From positions 186,001-250,000 of the forward strand of contig NZ_JAEUAX010000002.1 of NCBI RefSeq assembly GCF_019511645.1: a stretch of 64,000 bases of DNA, written 5' to 3'. Below the pieces are notes generated by a model. That model was given only the letters and a program-made list of their open reading frames with translations. It had not been told where the DNA came from and did no database searches. Positions 1-8,092 of the stretch are shown in pieces; the stretch's first letter is position 1, and each line of letters opens with the position of its first letter. A program made the position numbers and the translations under genes. This DNA is from Microbacterium ureisolvens (GTDB taxonomy: Bacteria > Actinomycetota > Actinomycetes > Actinomycetales > Microbacteriaceae).

Positions 1-441
1 GCCGTGACGCCGCCGCCGATGCCGGAGCACGACGACCTCCGCGACGGGTACGGGCCGGCGCTGACGGATGCCGTCGACCCCCGGCAGGCCGCCCCCGAAC
101 TGGCCGCGTGGACCGTCGCCAGCGCCGCGGCTCTCGCGGTGCCCGGTGTCGCCACCCTCGCGTACTTCGAGGAGTGGGGACCCCGCGGCCTGCGCACCGC
201 CGACGGTGCACCCCACCCCGCGCTCGACGCCGTCGCCGCGCTGGCCCCGCTCGCCGGCGCGCCGGGCCTGCGCGGCGACTCGCCCGACGGCCTCGTGTGG
301 GCGCTCGGTGCACGCACCGCCGACACCGACGTCGTGTTCGCCGCCAACCTCGACCGCCGCACCCGCGGCGTCGAGATCGAACTGCCGGGCGGCGTGATCC
401 GTGACGTCGAGCTCGCACCGCACACGTTCGCGCGGGTCTGA
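1..441 (+). CDS. C-terminal part of a D-apionate lactonase-like protein (5' end outside the window)
   Basis: The reading frame is open from the first base, so this is probably the tail of a longer gene; a GTG at 4 could only make a 145-residue protein. Residues around 50-60 read AYFEEWGPRGL, followed by an alanine/proline-rich stretch and a short beta-rich end (VVFAANLDRR, then VEIELPG). This layout resembles what I remember of the C-terminal end of D-apionate lactonases and related TIM-barrel sugar enzymes, where a (Y/F)(Y/F)E..G.RGL motif precedes a small beta domain. No catalytic residues lie in the visible part, so the function is a weak inference. It precedes the Nudix gene by 27 bases and lies close to the rhamnose genes, which fits a sugar-related role. 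It could equally be the end of another glycosidase-like protein. Confidence 0.45.
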   Translation, partial: AVTPPPMPEHDDLRDGYGPALTDAVDPRQAAPELAAWTVASAAALAVPGVATLAYFEEWGPRGLRTADGAPHPALDAVAALAPLAGAPGLRGDSPDGLVWALGARTADTDVVFAANLDRRTRGVEIELPGGVIRDVELAPHTFARV

Positions 442-468
442 GCGACGCCCGCGGTAGGTTGGGTCGCC

Positions 469-921
469 GTGGCCCGTTTCTCCGTCGTCCCCTCGTCGTA
501 CGTCTATCTCCGCCGCGGCGACGCCGTGCTGCTGCAGCTGCGGCACAACACCGGCTACATGGACGGATGCTGGGCAGCCGGCGCCGCGGGCCACGTCGAG
601 CTCGGCGAGACCGCTGCGGTCGCCGCGATCCGCGAAGTGCGCGAAGAGCTCGGCCTTGCACTCCTGCCCACCGCGCTGACGCCGGTGGCCGTCATGCAGC
701 GCACGGACGGCACCGACGATCCGATCGAGCAGCGCGTCGACTGGTTCTTCGTGTGCGACGAATGGGAGGGCGAGCCCGAGATCCTCGAGCCGCGCAAGTG
801 CGCGGCGCTCGCATGGTTCGACCTCGACGCGCTCCCCGACCGCATGCCCGAGTACGAACGAGAGGCCGTGATCGCGCTCCGCGACGGCGCCCGCGCACAG
901 TTGCTCATGCACGGCTTCTGA
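469..921 (+). CDS. Nudix hydrolase
   Basis: A 150-residue single-domain protein that should hydrolyse a nucleoside diphosphate linked to another group. The Nudix box is complete: the stretch GHVELGETAAVAAIREVREE followed by LG matches GX5EX7REUXEEXGU, with the metal-binding glutamates in REVREELG. The N-terminus (RFSVVPSSYVYLRRGDAVLL) is the usual first strands of the fold. The start is GTG at 469; no earlier start in this frame fits the family length. The substrate cannot be read from the sequence; related actinobacterial proteins are annotated only as NUDIX domain proteins. It ends 42 bases before the convergent LacI gene and has no obvious link to rhamnose use. Confidence 0.85.
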   Translation: MARFSVVPSSYVYLRRGDAVLLQLRHNTGYMDGCWAAGAAGHVELGETAAVAAIREVREELGLALLPTALTPVAVMQRTDGTDDPIEQRVDWFFVCDEWEGEPEILEPRKCAALAWFDLDALPDRMPEYEREAVIALRDGARAQLLMHGF

Positions 922-963
922 GCATCGCGGCCTCGGACTGGTCGAGCCGTCGGCTCCGGGCGC

Positions 964-1971
964 TCAGCCCACGGTGGACTCGCGCACCACGAGCTCCGGG
1001 CGGAACCGCACCCTGCGTTCGTGGTCGCCGCCGGGTTCTTCGATGTCCTTGAGGAGGAGGTCGACAGCGGTGTAGCCGATGAGGTGCGCCGGCTGGCGGA
1101 TCGAGCTCAGCGGCACGACCGTCGCCGACGCGAAGTCGATGTCGTCGTAGCCGATCAGCGCGATGTCGCGCGGCACTCTCAGGTCGGCCATGAGCGTGAA
1201 CGCCTGCAGCGCGCCGACGGCGAGCAGGTCGTTCGCCGCGAACACCCCGTCGGGCCGCTCGGCGGCCGGACGGGCACGCAGGAGCTCGCCCGCCTCGCGC
1301 CCCTGCAGGACCGACAGCGCCGACATCTCGACGACCTCGAGCGTCGCGCCCACCACCTCGCCGATGGCGCGGCGGGCGCCCTCCAGGCGGTCGGCGACCT
1401 GCCGGATCGTTCCCGGCCCCCCGATGAACGCGATGCGCCGGCGGCCTGTCGACAACAGATGCGATACCGCCAAGTAGCCGCCCTCGACGTCGTCGACCGA
1501 GACCGAGCCGAACGATCGCTCGGCGTCCTCATGGTCGACGAGCACCACCGGCACGCCCCCGGCGTGCAGGCGCGCGAGCCGGTCCAGGTCTCGGTCGACG
1601 GGAGTGACGAGCACGCCGTTGACCCTCTGCTCACGGAACAGCTCGAGATACGCGTCCTCGCGATCCGAGCGCTCGTCGCTGTTGCCGAGCAGCACGCTCA
1701 TGCCCGACTCCGCGGCGCGGTCCTCGGCGCCGCGGGCGACCTCGGCGAAGAACGGGTTGCCGGCGTCGAGCACGATCAGCGCGATGCTGCGGCTGCGCCC
1801 CGCCCTGAGCTGGCGGGCTGCGTCGTTGCGCACGAAGCCCAGCTCCTCGATCGCCTGCGTCACACGCTCGACCGTCGCGGGAGACACCTTCTCGGGCCGG
1901 TTGAGCACGTTCGAGACGGTCCCCACCGAGACGGATGCCGCGGCCGCGACATCCCGCACGCTCACCACCAT
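964..1971 (-). CDS. LacI-family repressor, likely of the L-rhamnose operon
   Basis: A 335-residue LacI/GalR regulator. Residues 4-27 form the helix-turn-helix (VRDVAAAASVSVGTVSNVLN), followed by the hinge (residues ~45-60) and a periplasmic-binding-protein-like effector domain with the usual signatures (VFAANDLLAVGALQAF, IALIGYDDIDFA). It is divergent from rhaM with 82 bases between the start codons. That gap holds two TGAAACG-type half-palindromes around a promoter, so self-regulation and rhamnose-operon control are likely. The recognition helix (SVGTVSNVLN) is of the kind that binds palindromes with a central CG. The effector, L-rhamnose or a rhamnose phosphate, is inferred only from position. 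Confidence 0.85.
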   Translation of the reverse strand: MVVSVRDVAAAASVSVGTVSNVLNRPEKVSPATVERVTQAIEELGFVRNDAARQLRAGRSRSIALIVLDAGNPFFAEVARGAEDRAAESGMSVLLGNSDERSDREDAYLELFREQRVNGVLVTPVDRDLDRLARLHAGGVPVVLVDHEDAERSFGSVSVDDVEGGYLAVSHLLSTGRRRIAFIGGPGTIRQVADRLEGARRAIGEVVGATLEVVEMSALSVLQGREAGELLRARPAAERPDGVFAANDLLAVGALQAFTLMADLRVPRDIALIGYDDIDFASATVVPLSSIRQPAHLIGYTAVDLLLKDIEEPGGDHERRVRFRPELVVRESTVG

Positions 1972-1990
1972 CGCCCACTCCCGGTTGCTG

Positions 1991-2033
1991 TTGCATGAAA
2001 CGATACAGACACGCTACGCTTTGAAACGATTCA
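1991..2033 (+). promoter_or_regulatory. Rhamnose operon promoter with two LacI-type operators
   Basis: TTGCAT (1991-1996) and TACGCT (2015-2020) are 18 bases apart and form a plausible -35/-10 pair for rhaM. Two near-identical LacI-type sites flank it: TGAAACGATACA at 1996-2007 and TGAAACGATTCA at 2022-2033. The second is a palindrome with one mismatch. Their starts are 26 bases apart. One site overlaps the -35/spacer and the other lies at the start of transcription, an arrangement expected for repression by the divergent LacI protein. Confidence 0.7.
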
Positions 2034-2053
2034 TAGACACTGAGGACGTTTCG

Positions 2054-2431
2054 ATGACGAGAGTCTGCTTCCAGCTGATGGTGCGGCCCGAACTGCTGGA
2101 CGAGTACATCGCCCGCCACACGCCGGTGTGGCCGGAGATGCTCGCCGAGATCGCCGCCTCCGGGCGCCGCAACTACTCGCTCTTCCTGGGCGACGGCGGA
2201 CGCCTCATCGGCTACTACGAGACCGACGACGACCAGGCCGCGCAGGCCTACCTCGCGAACTCCGAGGTCGCCGCGCGCTGGGAGGCCGAGATGGGCCGAT
2301 TCTTCGTCGGCCTCGAAGGTCGCCCCGATCAGGCGGCCACGCCGCTCACGGAAGTCTTCAACCTCGCCGACCAACTCGCCGCCGCCGGGAGCGCGGCGAC
2401 CGACACCACCCGAGAAGGCAACGCATCATGA
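2054..2431 (+). CDS. rhaM: L-rhamnose mutarotase
   Basis: This 125-residue protein interconverts the alpha and beta anomers of L-rhamnose so that the isomerase receives its preferred form. It has the family's ferredoxin-like layout: an N-terminal strand (RVCFQLMVRP), the ARHTPVWPEM segment with the catalytic-type histidine at residue 22, the same number as in E. coli RhaM, and the NYSLFL and LIGYYE strands. It is about 20 residues longer than the usual 104 because of an alanine/threonine-rich tail. The stop overlaps the rhaI start (ATGA), implying translational coupling. It is the first gene of the operon, directly behind the LacI-controlled promoter. Confidence 0.92.
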   Translation: MTRVCFQLMVRPELLDEYIARHTPVWPEMLAEIAASGRRNYSLFLGDGGRLIGYYETDDDQAAQAYLANSEVAARWEAEMGRFFVGLEGRPDQAATPLTEVFNLADQLAAAGSAATDTTREGNAS

Positions 2432-3594
2432 CGACCCTGTCACCCGACATCCTCACCGCGCTCGAAGGCCAGGGCATCGAGCTGCCCAGCTGGGCGTTCG
2501 GAAACTCCGGAACCCGCTTCCGGGTGTTCACGACGCCCGGCACCCCGCGCGACCCGTACGAGAAGATCGCGGATGCCGCTCAGGTGAACGCCTATACGCG
2601 GCTGGCGCCGAGCGTGGCACTTCACATCCCGTGGGACAAGGTCGACGATTACTCCGACCTGCGCCGCCACGCGGAGGACCTCGGTGTGAGGCTCGGCACC
2701 ATCAACTCGAACACGTTCCAGGACGAGGACTACAAGTTCGGCGCGCTCACGCATCACGACGACCGCATCCGCCAGAAGGCGATCGACCACCACTTCGAGT
2801 GCATCGAGATCATGGATGCCACCGGCTCGCGCGACCTCAAGATCTGGCTCGCCGAGGGCTCGAACTACCCGGGTCAGGGCGACATGCGCGCCCGCCAGGA
2901 CCGCCTGCAGGACTCGCTCCAGAAGATCTACGACCGCCTCAGCGACGAGCAGCGCCTCGTGCTCGAGTACAAGTTCTTCGAGCCGGCGTTCTACCACACC
3001 GATGTTCCGGACTGGGGCACGTCCTACGCTCAGGTCGCGAGTCTCGGCGACAAGGCCATGGTGTGCCTCGACACCGGCCACCACGCGCCCGGCACGAACA
3101 TCGAGTTCATCGTGATGCAGCTGCTGCGCCTCGGCAAGCTCGGCTCGTTCGACTTCAACTCGCGCTTCTACGCCGACGACGACCTCATCGTGGGCGCCGC
3201 CGACCCGTTCCAGCTGTTCCGCATCATCTTCGAGGTCGTGCGCGGCGGGGGACTCAACAACCCCGACGTGGCGTTCATGCTGGACCAGTGCCACAACATC
3301 GAAGACAAGATCCCGGGTCAGATCCGCTCCGTGCTCAACGTCCAGGAGATGACGGCCCGCGCGCTCCTGGTCGACCGTGAGGCCCTCGCCGCGGCGCAGC
3401 AGCAGAACGACGTGCTCGCCGCGAACGCCGTCTTCATGGACGCGTTCTACACCGACGTGCGGCCCGCGCTCGCCGAGTGGCGCGAGTCGCGCGGACTCGC
3501 AGCCGACCCGATGGCCGCGTACGCGGCATCCGGCTACCCGCAGCAGATCGCTGCGGACCGCCTCGGCGGCACGCAGGCCGGCTGGGGCGCATAA
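2428..3594 (+). CDS. rhaI: L-rhamnose isomerase
   Basis: This 388-residue enzyme converts L-rhamnose to L-rhamnulose in the cytoplasm. It is the Pseudomonas stutzeri type (RhaI), shorter and distinct from the enterobacterial RhaA. Recognisable segments are the VALHIPWDK strand, the metal/substrate region EYKFFEPAFYHTDVPDWG, DTGHHAPGTNIE, and FDFNSRFYADDD near the C-terminal part of the barrel. These supply the Glu/Asp/His ligands for two divalent metals. The ATG overlaps the rhaM stop. A strong hairpin follows 15 bases after the stop, so some transcripts may end here. Confidence 0.93.
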   Translation: MTTLSPDILTALEGQGIELPSWAFGNSGTRFRVFTTPGTPRDPYEKIADAAQVNAYTRLAPSVALHIPWDKVDDYSDLRRHAEDLGVRLGTINSNTFQDEDYKFGALTHHDDRIRQKAIDHHFECIEIMDATGSRDLKIWLAEGSNYPGQGDMRARQDRLQDSLQKIYDRLSDEQRLVLEYKFFEPAFYHTDVPDWGTSYAQVASLGDKAMVCLDTGHHAPGTNIEFIVMQLLRLGKLGSFDFNSRFYADDDLIVGAADPFQLFRIIFEVVRGGGLNNPDVAFMLDQCHNIEDKIPGQIRSVLNVQEMTARALLVDREALAAAQQQNDVLAANAVFMDAFYTDVRPALAEWRESRGLAADPMAAYAASGYPQQIAADRLGGTQAGWGA

Positions 3595-3608
3595 GCCGCA
3601 CACAGACC

Positions 3609-3647
3609 CACCGGGGGCGTGGGATGCCGATCCCCGCGCCCCCGGTG
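3609..3647 (+). terminator. Hairpin between rhaI and the hydrolase gene (terminator or attenuator)
   Basis: Arms 3609-3623 and 3633-3647 pair over 15 bases (11 perfect, one G-T wobble, then three G-C), with a nine-base loop. No T-run follows, as is common for high-G+C actinobacterial terminators. Because the operon continues on the same strand 50 bases further, it may cause partial termination or stabilise the rhaM-rhaI message. Confidence 0.65.
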
Positions 3648-3697
3648 CAGCAACCGGTCCGGCATGTTCGCCGCGGCCCTGATCTCGAAGGATGCAG

Positions 3698-4564
3698 ATG
3701 AGCGAGCCCTACCCCGCCGCCGAGGGACTCGTGCGTGTGTACCCCGCGCGCGAGCCGAACGGAACCGGACTCCTCTGGGCGCACGGCGGCGGCTTCGCGT
3801 TCGGCGACCTCGACATGCCGGAGTCCGACTGGGTCGCCGCGCAGCTCGCGTCCCGCGGCACGACCGTGGTCTCGGTGGACTACCGCCTCGCCCCCGTACC
3901 GGAGGAGTGGGCGGATGCCGCGACCCCGCCGCGAGCCGGACACCATTACCCCGCGGCGTCCGACGACCTGCTCACGGCGTGGTCGTGGGTGCTCGAGAAC
4001 GCCGCCCGTCTCCGCGTGGACCGCAGGCGCCTGGCGATCGGCGGCACGAGCGCCGGTGGCAACCTCGCCGCCGGCGCGACGCTGCGTCTTCTCGAGCGCC
4101 GCGCGGAGACACTGCCGGCACTCGTCCTCCTCGCCTACCCGACCCTCCTCGCCGTGCAGCCCGCGCCGGACGCCGCGCTGCGCGCGGCGCTCGACGCCCA
4201 GCCCGACGCCGACCGCTTCGGCCCGGACGCGGTCCGGGGCATGTACGAGAACTATCTCGGCGGCCCCGTCGACGGCGCGCCTCTCGGCGCGGTCCCCGGC
4301 CTCGCCCGTCGAGAAGACCTGGCGCAGTTCCCGCCGACGCTCATGGTGAACGGCGACGTCGACGAGCTCCGCGTCTCGGGCGAGGCCTTCGCCGCCTCGC
4401 TGAGGGACGCCGGACGCCCGGTCGACGTGGTGACCGAGCCCGGCACCGACCACGGCCACCTCAACCGGCCGCACGAGCCGGCGGCATCCGTCACCATCGA
4501 CCGGTTCGCGAGCCGCCTCGCCGCCCTGCAGACCCCGACCCGGATCGACCCGCCCGCCGCCTGA
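3698..4564 (+). CDS. Alpha/beta hydrolase, hormone-sensitive-lipase type (acetyl-esterase-like)
   Basis: A 288-residue serine hydrolase of the HSL (family IV) type. The oxyanion motif HGGGF is at residues 29-33. The nucleophile Ser118 sits in GGTSAGGN, the acid is probably the Asp of NGDVDEL, and the histidine lies in the GTDHGHLNRPH segment. I chose the ATG at 3698 over the one at 3692 because GAAGGA ends five bases before it, whereas the earlier ATG overlaps that site. It sits between rhaI and the rhamnulose-phosphate aldolase on the same strand. An esterase that removes acetyl or other acyl groups from decorated rhamnose is a reasonable guess. The substrate is not determined by sequence. 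Confidence 0.85.
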   Translation: MSEPYPAAEGLVRVYPAREPNGTGLLWAHGGGFAFGDLDMPESDWVAAQLASRGTTVVSVDYRLAPVPEEWADAATPPRAGHHYPAASDDLLTAWSWVLENAARLRVDRRRLAIGGTSAGGNLAAGATLRLLERRAETLPALVLLAYPTLLAVQPAPDAALRAALDAQPDADRFGPDAVRGMYENYLGGPVDGAPLGAVPGLARREDLAQFPPTLMVNGDVDELRVSGEAFAASLRDAGRPVDVVTEPGTDHGHLNRPHEPAASVTIDRFASRLAALQTPTRIDPPAA

Positions 4565-4603
4565 TCGCGGCACCGCTCAGACCCCACGCAAAGGAACCCG
4601 ATC

Positions 4604-6640
4604 ATGACCAACCAGGCCGTCACCGACCTGATCGAGCGGTCCAACCGCCTCGGCGCCGACCCGAAGAACACCAATTACGCCGGCGGCAACACCTCGGCCA
4701 AGGGCACGGAGACCGACCCGGTCACCGGCGAGCCCGTCGAGCTGCTGTGGGTCAAGGGATCCGGCGGCGACCTGGGCACTCTGAAGGAGTCGGGCCTCGC
4801 GGTGCTGCGCCTGGATCGCATGCGCGCCCTCGCGAACGTCTACCCCGGCGTCGACCGCGAGGACGAGATGGTCGCCGCGTTCGACTACTGCCTGCACGGC
4901 AAGGGCGGCGCCGCGCCGTCGATCGACACGGCGATGCATGGCCTGGTCGACGCCGCGCACGTCGACCACCTCCACCCCGACGCGGGCATCGCGATCGCGA
5001 CCGCGGCCGACGGCGAGGAGCTGACCGCGAAGATCTTCGGCGACAAGGTCGTGTGGGTGCCGTGGCGGCGCCCCGGCTTCCAGCTGGGCCTCGACATCGC
5101 GGCGATCAAGGAGAAGAACCCGCGGGCGTTGGGCACGATCCTCGGCGGCCACGGCATCACGGCCTGGGGCGACACGTCGGATGAGGCCGAGAAGAACTCG
5201 CTCTGGATCATCGAGACCGCCCAGGCGTACATCGACGCCCACGGCAAGGCCGACCCGTTCGGCGGCGTCCGCGCCGGCTTCGAGGCGCTGCCCGACAGCG
5301 AGCGCCGCGCCAAGGCCGCCGCGCTCGCCGCGACGATCCGCGGTCTCGCGTCGACCGACAAGCCGATGGTGGGCCACTTCACCGACGCCGCGGTCGTCAC
5401 CGACTTCCTCGCGTCCGAGCGCGCCCCCGAACTGGCTGCGCTCGGCACCAGCTGCCCCGACCACTTCCTGCGCACCAAGGTCAAGCCGCTCATCCTCGAC
5501 CTTCCGGCCGGCGCCTCGATCGAGGACTCCGTCGCGCGCCTGAAGGAGCTGCACGAGGAGTACCGCGCCGACTACCAGGCCTACTACGACGCGCACGCCA
5601 CCGCGGACTCCCCCGCGATCCGCGGCGCGGACCCGCTCATCGTCCTCATCCCCGGCGTGGGCATGTTCTCGTACGGCGCGAACAAGCAGACCGCGCGCGT
5701 GGCCGGCGAGTTCTACGTGAACGCCATCAACGTGATGCGCGGCGCCGAGGCCCTCTCGACGTACACGCCCATCTCCGACGCCGAGAAGTTCCGCATCGAG
5801 TACTGGGCGCTCGAAGAGGCCAAGCTGCAGCGCATGCCGAAGCCGAAGACCCACCAGGGCCGCATCGCGCTCGTCACGGGCGCGGCATCCGGCATCGGCA
5901 AGGCCATCGCGACCCGCCTGGCCGCCGAGGGGGCGTGCGTCGTCGTCGCCGATCTCGACCTCGAGAAGGCGCAGGCCGCCGCGGCGGAGCTCGGGAACAC
6001 GGATGTCGCCATCGGCGTCGCTGCCAACGTCGCCGACGCCGACGCGATCCAGGCCGCGTTCGACGCCGCGGTGCTCGCGTTCGGCGGCGTCGACCTCGTC
6101 GTCAACAACGCCGGTCTGTCGCTCTCGAAGCCGCTGCTGGAGACCACCGAGAAGGACTGGGACCTGCAGCACGACGTCATGGCCAAGGGCTCGTTCCTGG
6201 TGTCGAAGGCCGCCGCGAAGATCCTCATCGAGCAGAAGCTGGGCGGCGACGTGATCTACATCTCGTCGAAGAACTCGGTCTTCGCCGGCCCGAACAACAT
6301 CGCGTACTCGGCGACCAAGGCCGACCAGGCCCACCAGGTGCGCCTGCTCGCGGTCGAGCTCGGCGAGCACGGCGTGCGCGTGAACGGCATCAACCCCGAC
6401 GGCGTCGTGCGCGGCTCGGGAATCTTCGCCGCCGGCTGGGGCGCGAACCGCGCCGCGACGTACGGCGTCAAGGAAGAGGACCTCGGCCAGTTCTACGCGA
6501 ACCGCACGATCCTCAAGCGCGAGGTCGTGCCCGAGAACGTCGCCGACGCGGTGTACGTCCTCACCGGCCCCGAGCTCTCGCGCACCACGGGCCTGCACAT
6601 CCCCGTCGACTCCGGCGTCGCCGCCGCGTTCCTGCGATGA
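4604..6640 (+). CDS. rhaEW: Bifunctional rhamnulose-1-phosphate aldolase / short-chain alcohol dehydrogenase
   Basis: A 678-residue two-domain enzyme. Residues 1 to ~420 are a class II aldolase/adducin-type domain (GGNTSAKG for the phosphate, HVDHLHPDAGIAIA with the zinc-binding histidines, then HGITAWGD). It should split L-rhamnulose 1-phosphate into dihydroxyacetone phosphate and L-lactaldehyde. Residues ~425-678 are a short-chain dehydrogenase (VTGAASGIGKAIA, NNAG, and Ser...YSATK for catalysis) that should oxidise or reduce the lactaldehyde. This is the RhaEW type known from Bacillus and Chloroflexus reconstructions. The fusion lets the aldehyde pass directly between active sites. Its stop overlaps the rhaB start (ATGA). 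Confidence 0.93.
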   Translation: MTNQAVTDLIERSNRLGADPKNTNYAGGNTSAKGTETDPVTGEPVELLWVKGSGGDLGTLKESGLAVLRLDRMRALANVYPGVDREDEMVAAFDYCLHGKGGAAPSIDTAMHGLVDAAHVDHLHPDAGIAIATAADGEELTAKIFGDKVVWVPWRRPGFQLGLDIAAIKEKNPRALGTILGGHGITAWGDTSDEAEKNSLWIIETAQAYIDAHGKADPFGGVRAGFEALPDSERRAKAAALAATIRGLASTDKPMVGHFTDAAVVTDFLASERAPELAALGTSCPDHFLRTKVKPLILDLPAGASIEDSVARLKELHEEYRADYQAYYDAHATADSPAIRGADPLIVLIPGVGMFSYGANKQTARVAGEFYVNAINVMRGAEALSTYTPISDAEKFRIEYWALEEAKLQRMPKPKTHQGRIALVTGAASGIGKAIATRLAAEGACVVVADLDLEKAQAAAAELGNTDVAIGVAANVADADAIQAAFDAAVLAFGGVDLVVNNAGLSLSKPLLETTEKDWDLQHDVMAKGSFLVSKAAAKILIEQKLGGDVIYISSKNSVFAGPNNIAYSATKADQAHQVRLLAVELGEHGVRVNGINPDGVVRGSGIFAAGWGANRAATYGVKEEDLGQFYANRTILKREVVPENVADAVYVLTGPELSRTTGLHIPVDSGVAAAFLR

Positions 6641-8067
6641 CATCCCGCTCGGGCGGCGTCGTCGCGGCGGTCGATCTCGGTGCGACCAGCGGGCGCGTCA
6701 TGCTCGGCTATGTCGACGACAGGATGCTGCGCCTCGAGCAGGTGGCGCGATTCCCGAACGGTCCCGTACCCGGCGCCGACGGCGAGCTGCACTGGGACTT
6801 CACGGCGCTGTACCGGCACATCGTGGACGGCCTCACCGAGGCGCTGCGCCGCGAACCGGGCATCGCGAGCATCGGCATCGACTCGTGGGCCGTCGACTAC
6901 GGTCTGGTGCACGGCGGCGAACTGCTCGACGAGCCGTTCCACTACCGCGACGAGCGCACCGCGCGCGGCGTCGAGACGGTACACGCCGAGGCGCCCTTCG
7001 AGGAGCTGTATCGGCGCAACGGCCTGCAGTTCCTGCCGTTCAACACGCTGTACCAGTACGCGGTCGAGCAGCGTCTCGCCGACGCCGAGGTCTCGCTTCT
7101 CATCCCGGACCTCGTCGCGTTCCTCCTCACCGGAGCGCGGGTCGCCGAGCGCACGAACGCCTCGACCACGGGACTCGTCGATGTCCGCACCGGCGAGTGG
7201 GACCTCGAGCTCGCGGCCCGGCTCGGGATCGCGGCATCCGTCCTGCCTCCCCTGATCGATCCGGGCACGGTGCTGGGCACGCTGCACGGCGAGGCTCGCG
7301 AGCGCATCGGCGCACCCCTCGCCGTGATCGCGGTCGGCTCGCACGACACCGCCTCGGCCGTCGTCGCGGTGCCGCTCAGCACCCCCGACGCGGCGTACAT
7401 CTCGTGCGGCACGTGGGGACTGGTCGGGGTCGAGCTCGACGAGCCCGTCGTGAGCGACGCGGCGCGCGCGGCGAACTTCACGAACGAGGGCGGCGTCGAC
7501 GGGCGCGTGCGCTTCCTCCACAACGTGACCGGGCTGTGGCTCTTGAGCGAGGCCGTGCGGACGTGGGAGGCCGAGGATGGCGCCGTGATCGATCTGCCGG
7601 GATTGCTGGATGCTGCGGCCTCGGTCTCCGGCGACATCCCACTGTTCGACGCGAACGACGCGCGCCTGTCGGCCCCGGGCGACATGCCCGCGCGCATCGC
7701 AGCGGTGCTCGCCGAAGCGGGCGCTCGCGTCCCCGCCACACGTGAGGCGCTCGCGCGCACGATCGTGGAGAGCATCGCGCAGGCGTTCGCCGACGCGGTC
7801 GCGACCGCCGGCGCGCTCACCGGGCGCGCGATCGACGTGATCCACATCGTCGGCGGCGGCGCGCTCAACCGGCTGCTGTGTCAGGCGACGGCGGACCGCT
7901 CGGGGTTGCCGGTGCTCGCGGGTCCGGTCGAGGCGACCGCGCTCGGCAACGTGCTCGTGCAGGCGCGGGCGCACGGCTGGTTCGGACGTGATGCCTCGCT
8001 CGAGACCCTCCGGATGGCGGTCGCGGCGGTGTTCCCGCCCGAACGCTTCGAACCCCGGGCAGGATAG
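6637..8067 (+). CDS. rhaB: L-rhamnulokinase (FGGY family)
   Basis: A 476-residue sugar kinase that phosphorylates L-rhamnulose at C1 using ATP. The N-terminal phosphate-binding loop reads AVDLGATSGRVMLG. Middle signatures include FNTLYQY and SCGTWGLVG, and the C-terminal adenosine site is HIVGGGALNRLLCQATAD followed by GPVEATALGN. The start ATG at 6637 overlaps the RhaEW stop by four bases, so the two are co-translated. With rhaM, rhaI and rhaEW it completes the pathway from rhamnose to DHAP plus lactate or propanediol. No rhamnose transporter is visible in the window. Confidence 0.93.
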   Translation: MTSRSGGVVAAVDLGATSGRVMLGYVDDRMLRLEQVARFPNGPVPGADGELHWDFTALYRHIVDGLTEALRREPGIASIGIDSWAVDYGLVHGGELLDEPFHYRDERTARGVETVHAEAPFEELYRRNGLQFLPFNTLYQYAVEQRLADAEVSLLIPDLVAFLLTGARVAERTNASTTGLVDVRTGEWDLELAARLGIAASVLPPLIDPGTVLGTLHGEARERIGAPLAVIAVGSHDTASAVVAVPLSTPDAAYISCGTWGLVGVELDEPVVSDAARAANFTNEGGVDGRVRFLHNVTGLWLLSEAVRTWEAEDGAVIDLPGLLDAAASVSGDIPLFDANDARLSAPGDMPARIAAVLAEAGARVPATREALARTIVESIAQAFADAVATAGALTGRAIDVIHIVGGGALNRLLCQATADRSGLPVLAGPVEATALGNVLVQARAHGWFGRDASLETLRMAVAAVFPPERFEPRAG

Positions 8068-8092
8068 AACCTCGCGCTCGAGAGGACTCCGC

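Noticed and set aside
4577..6643. A 688-codon minus-strand frame opposite rhaEW
   Set aside because: It has no recognisable domain and an Arg/Gly/Val/Asp bias typical of antisense frames. RhaEW is unambiguous.
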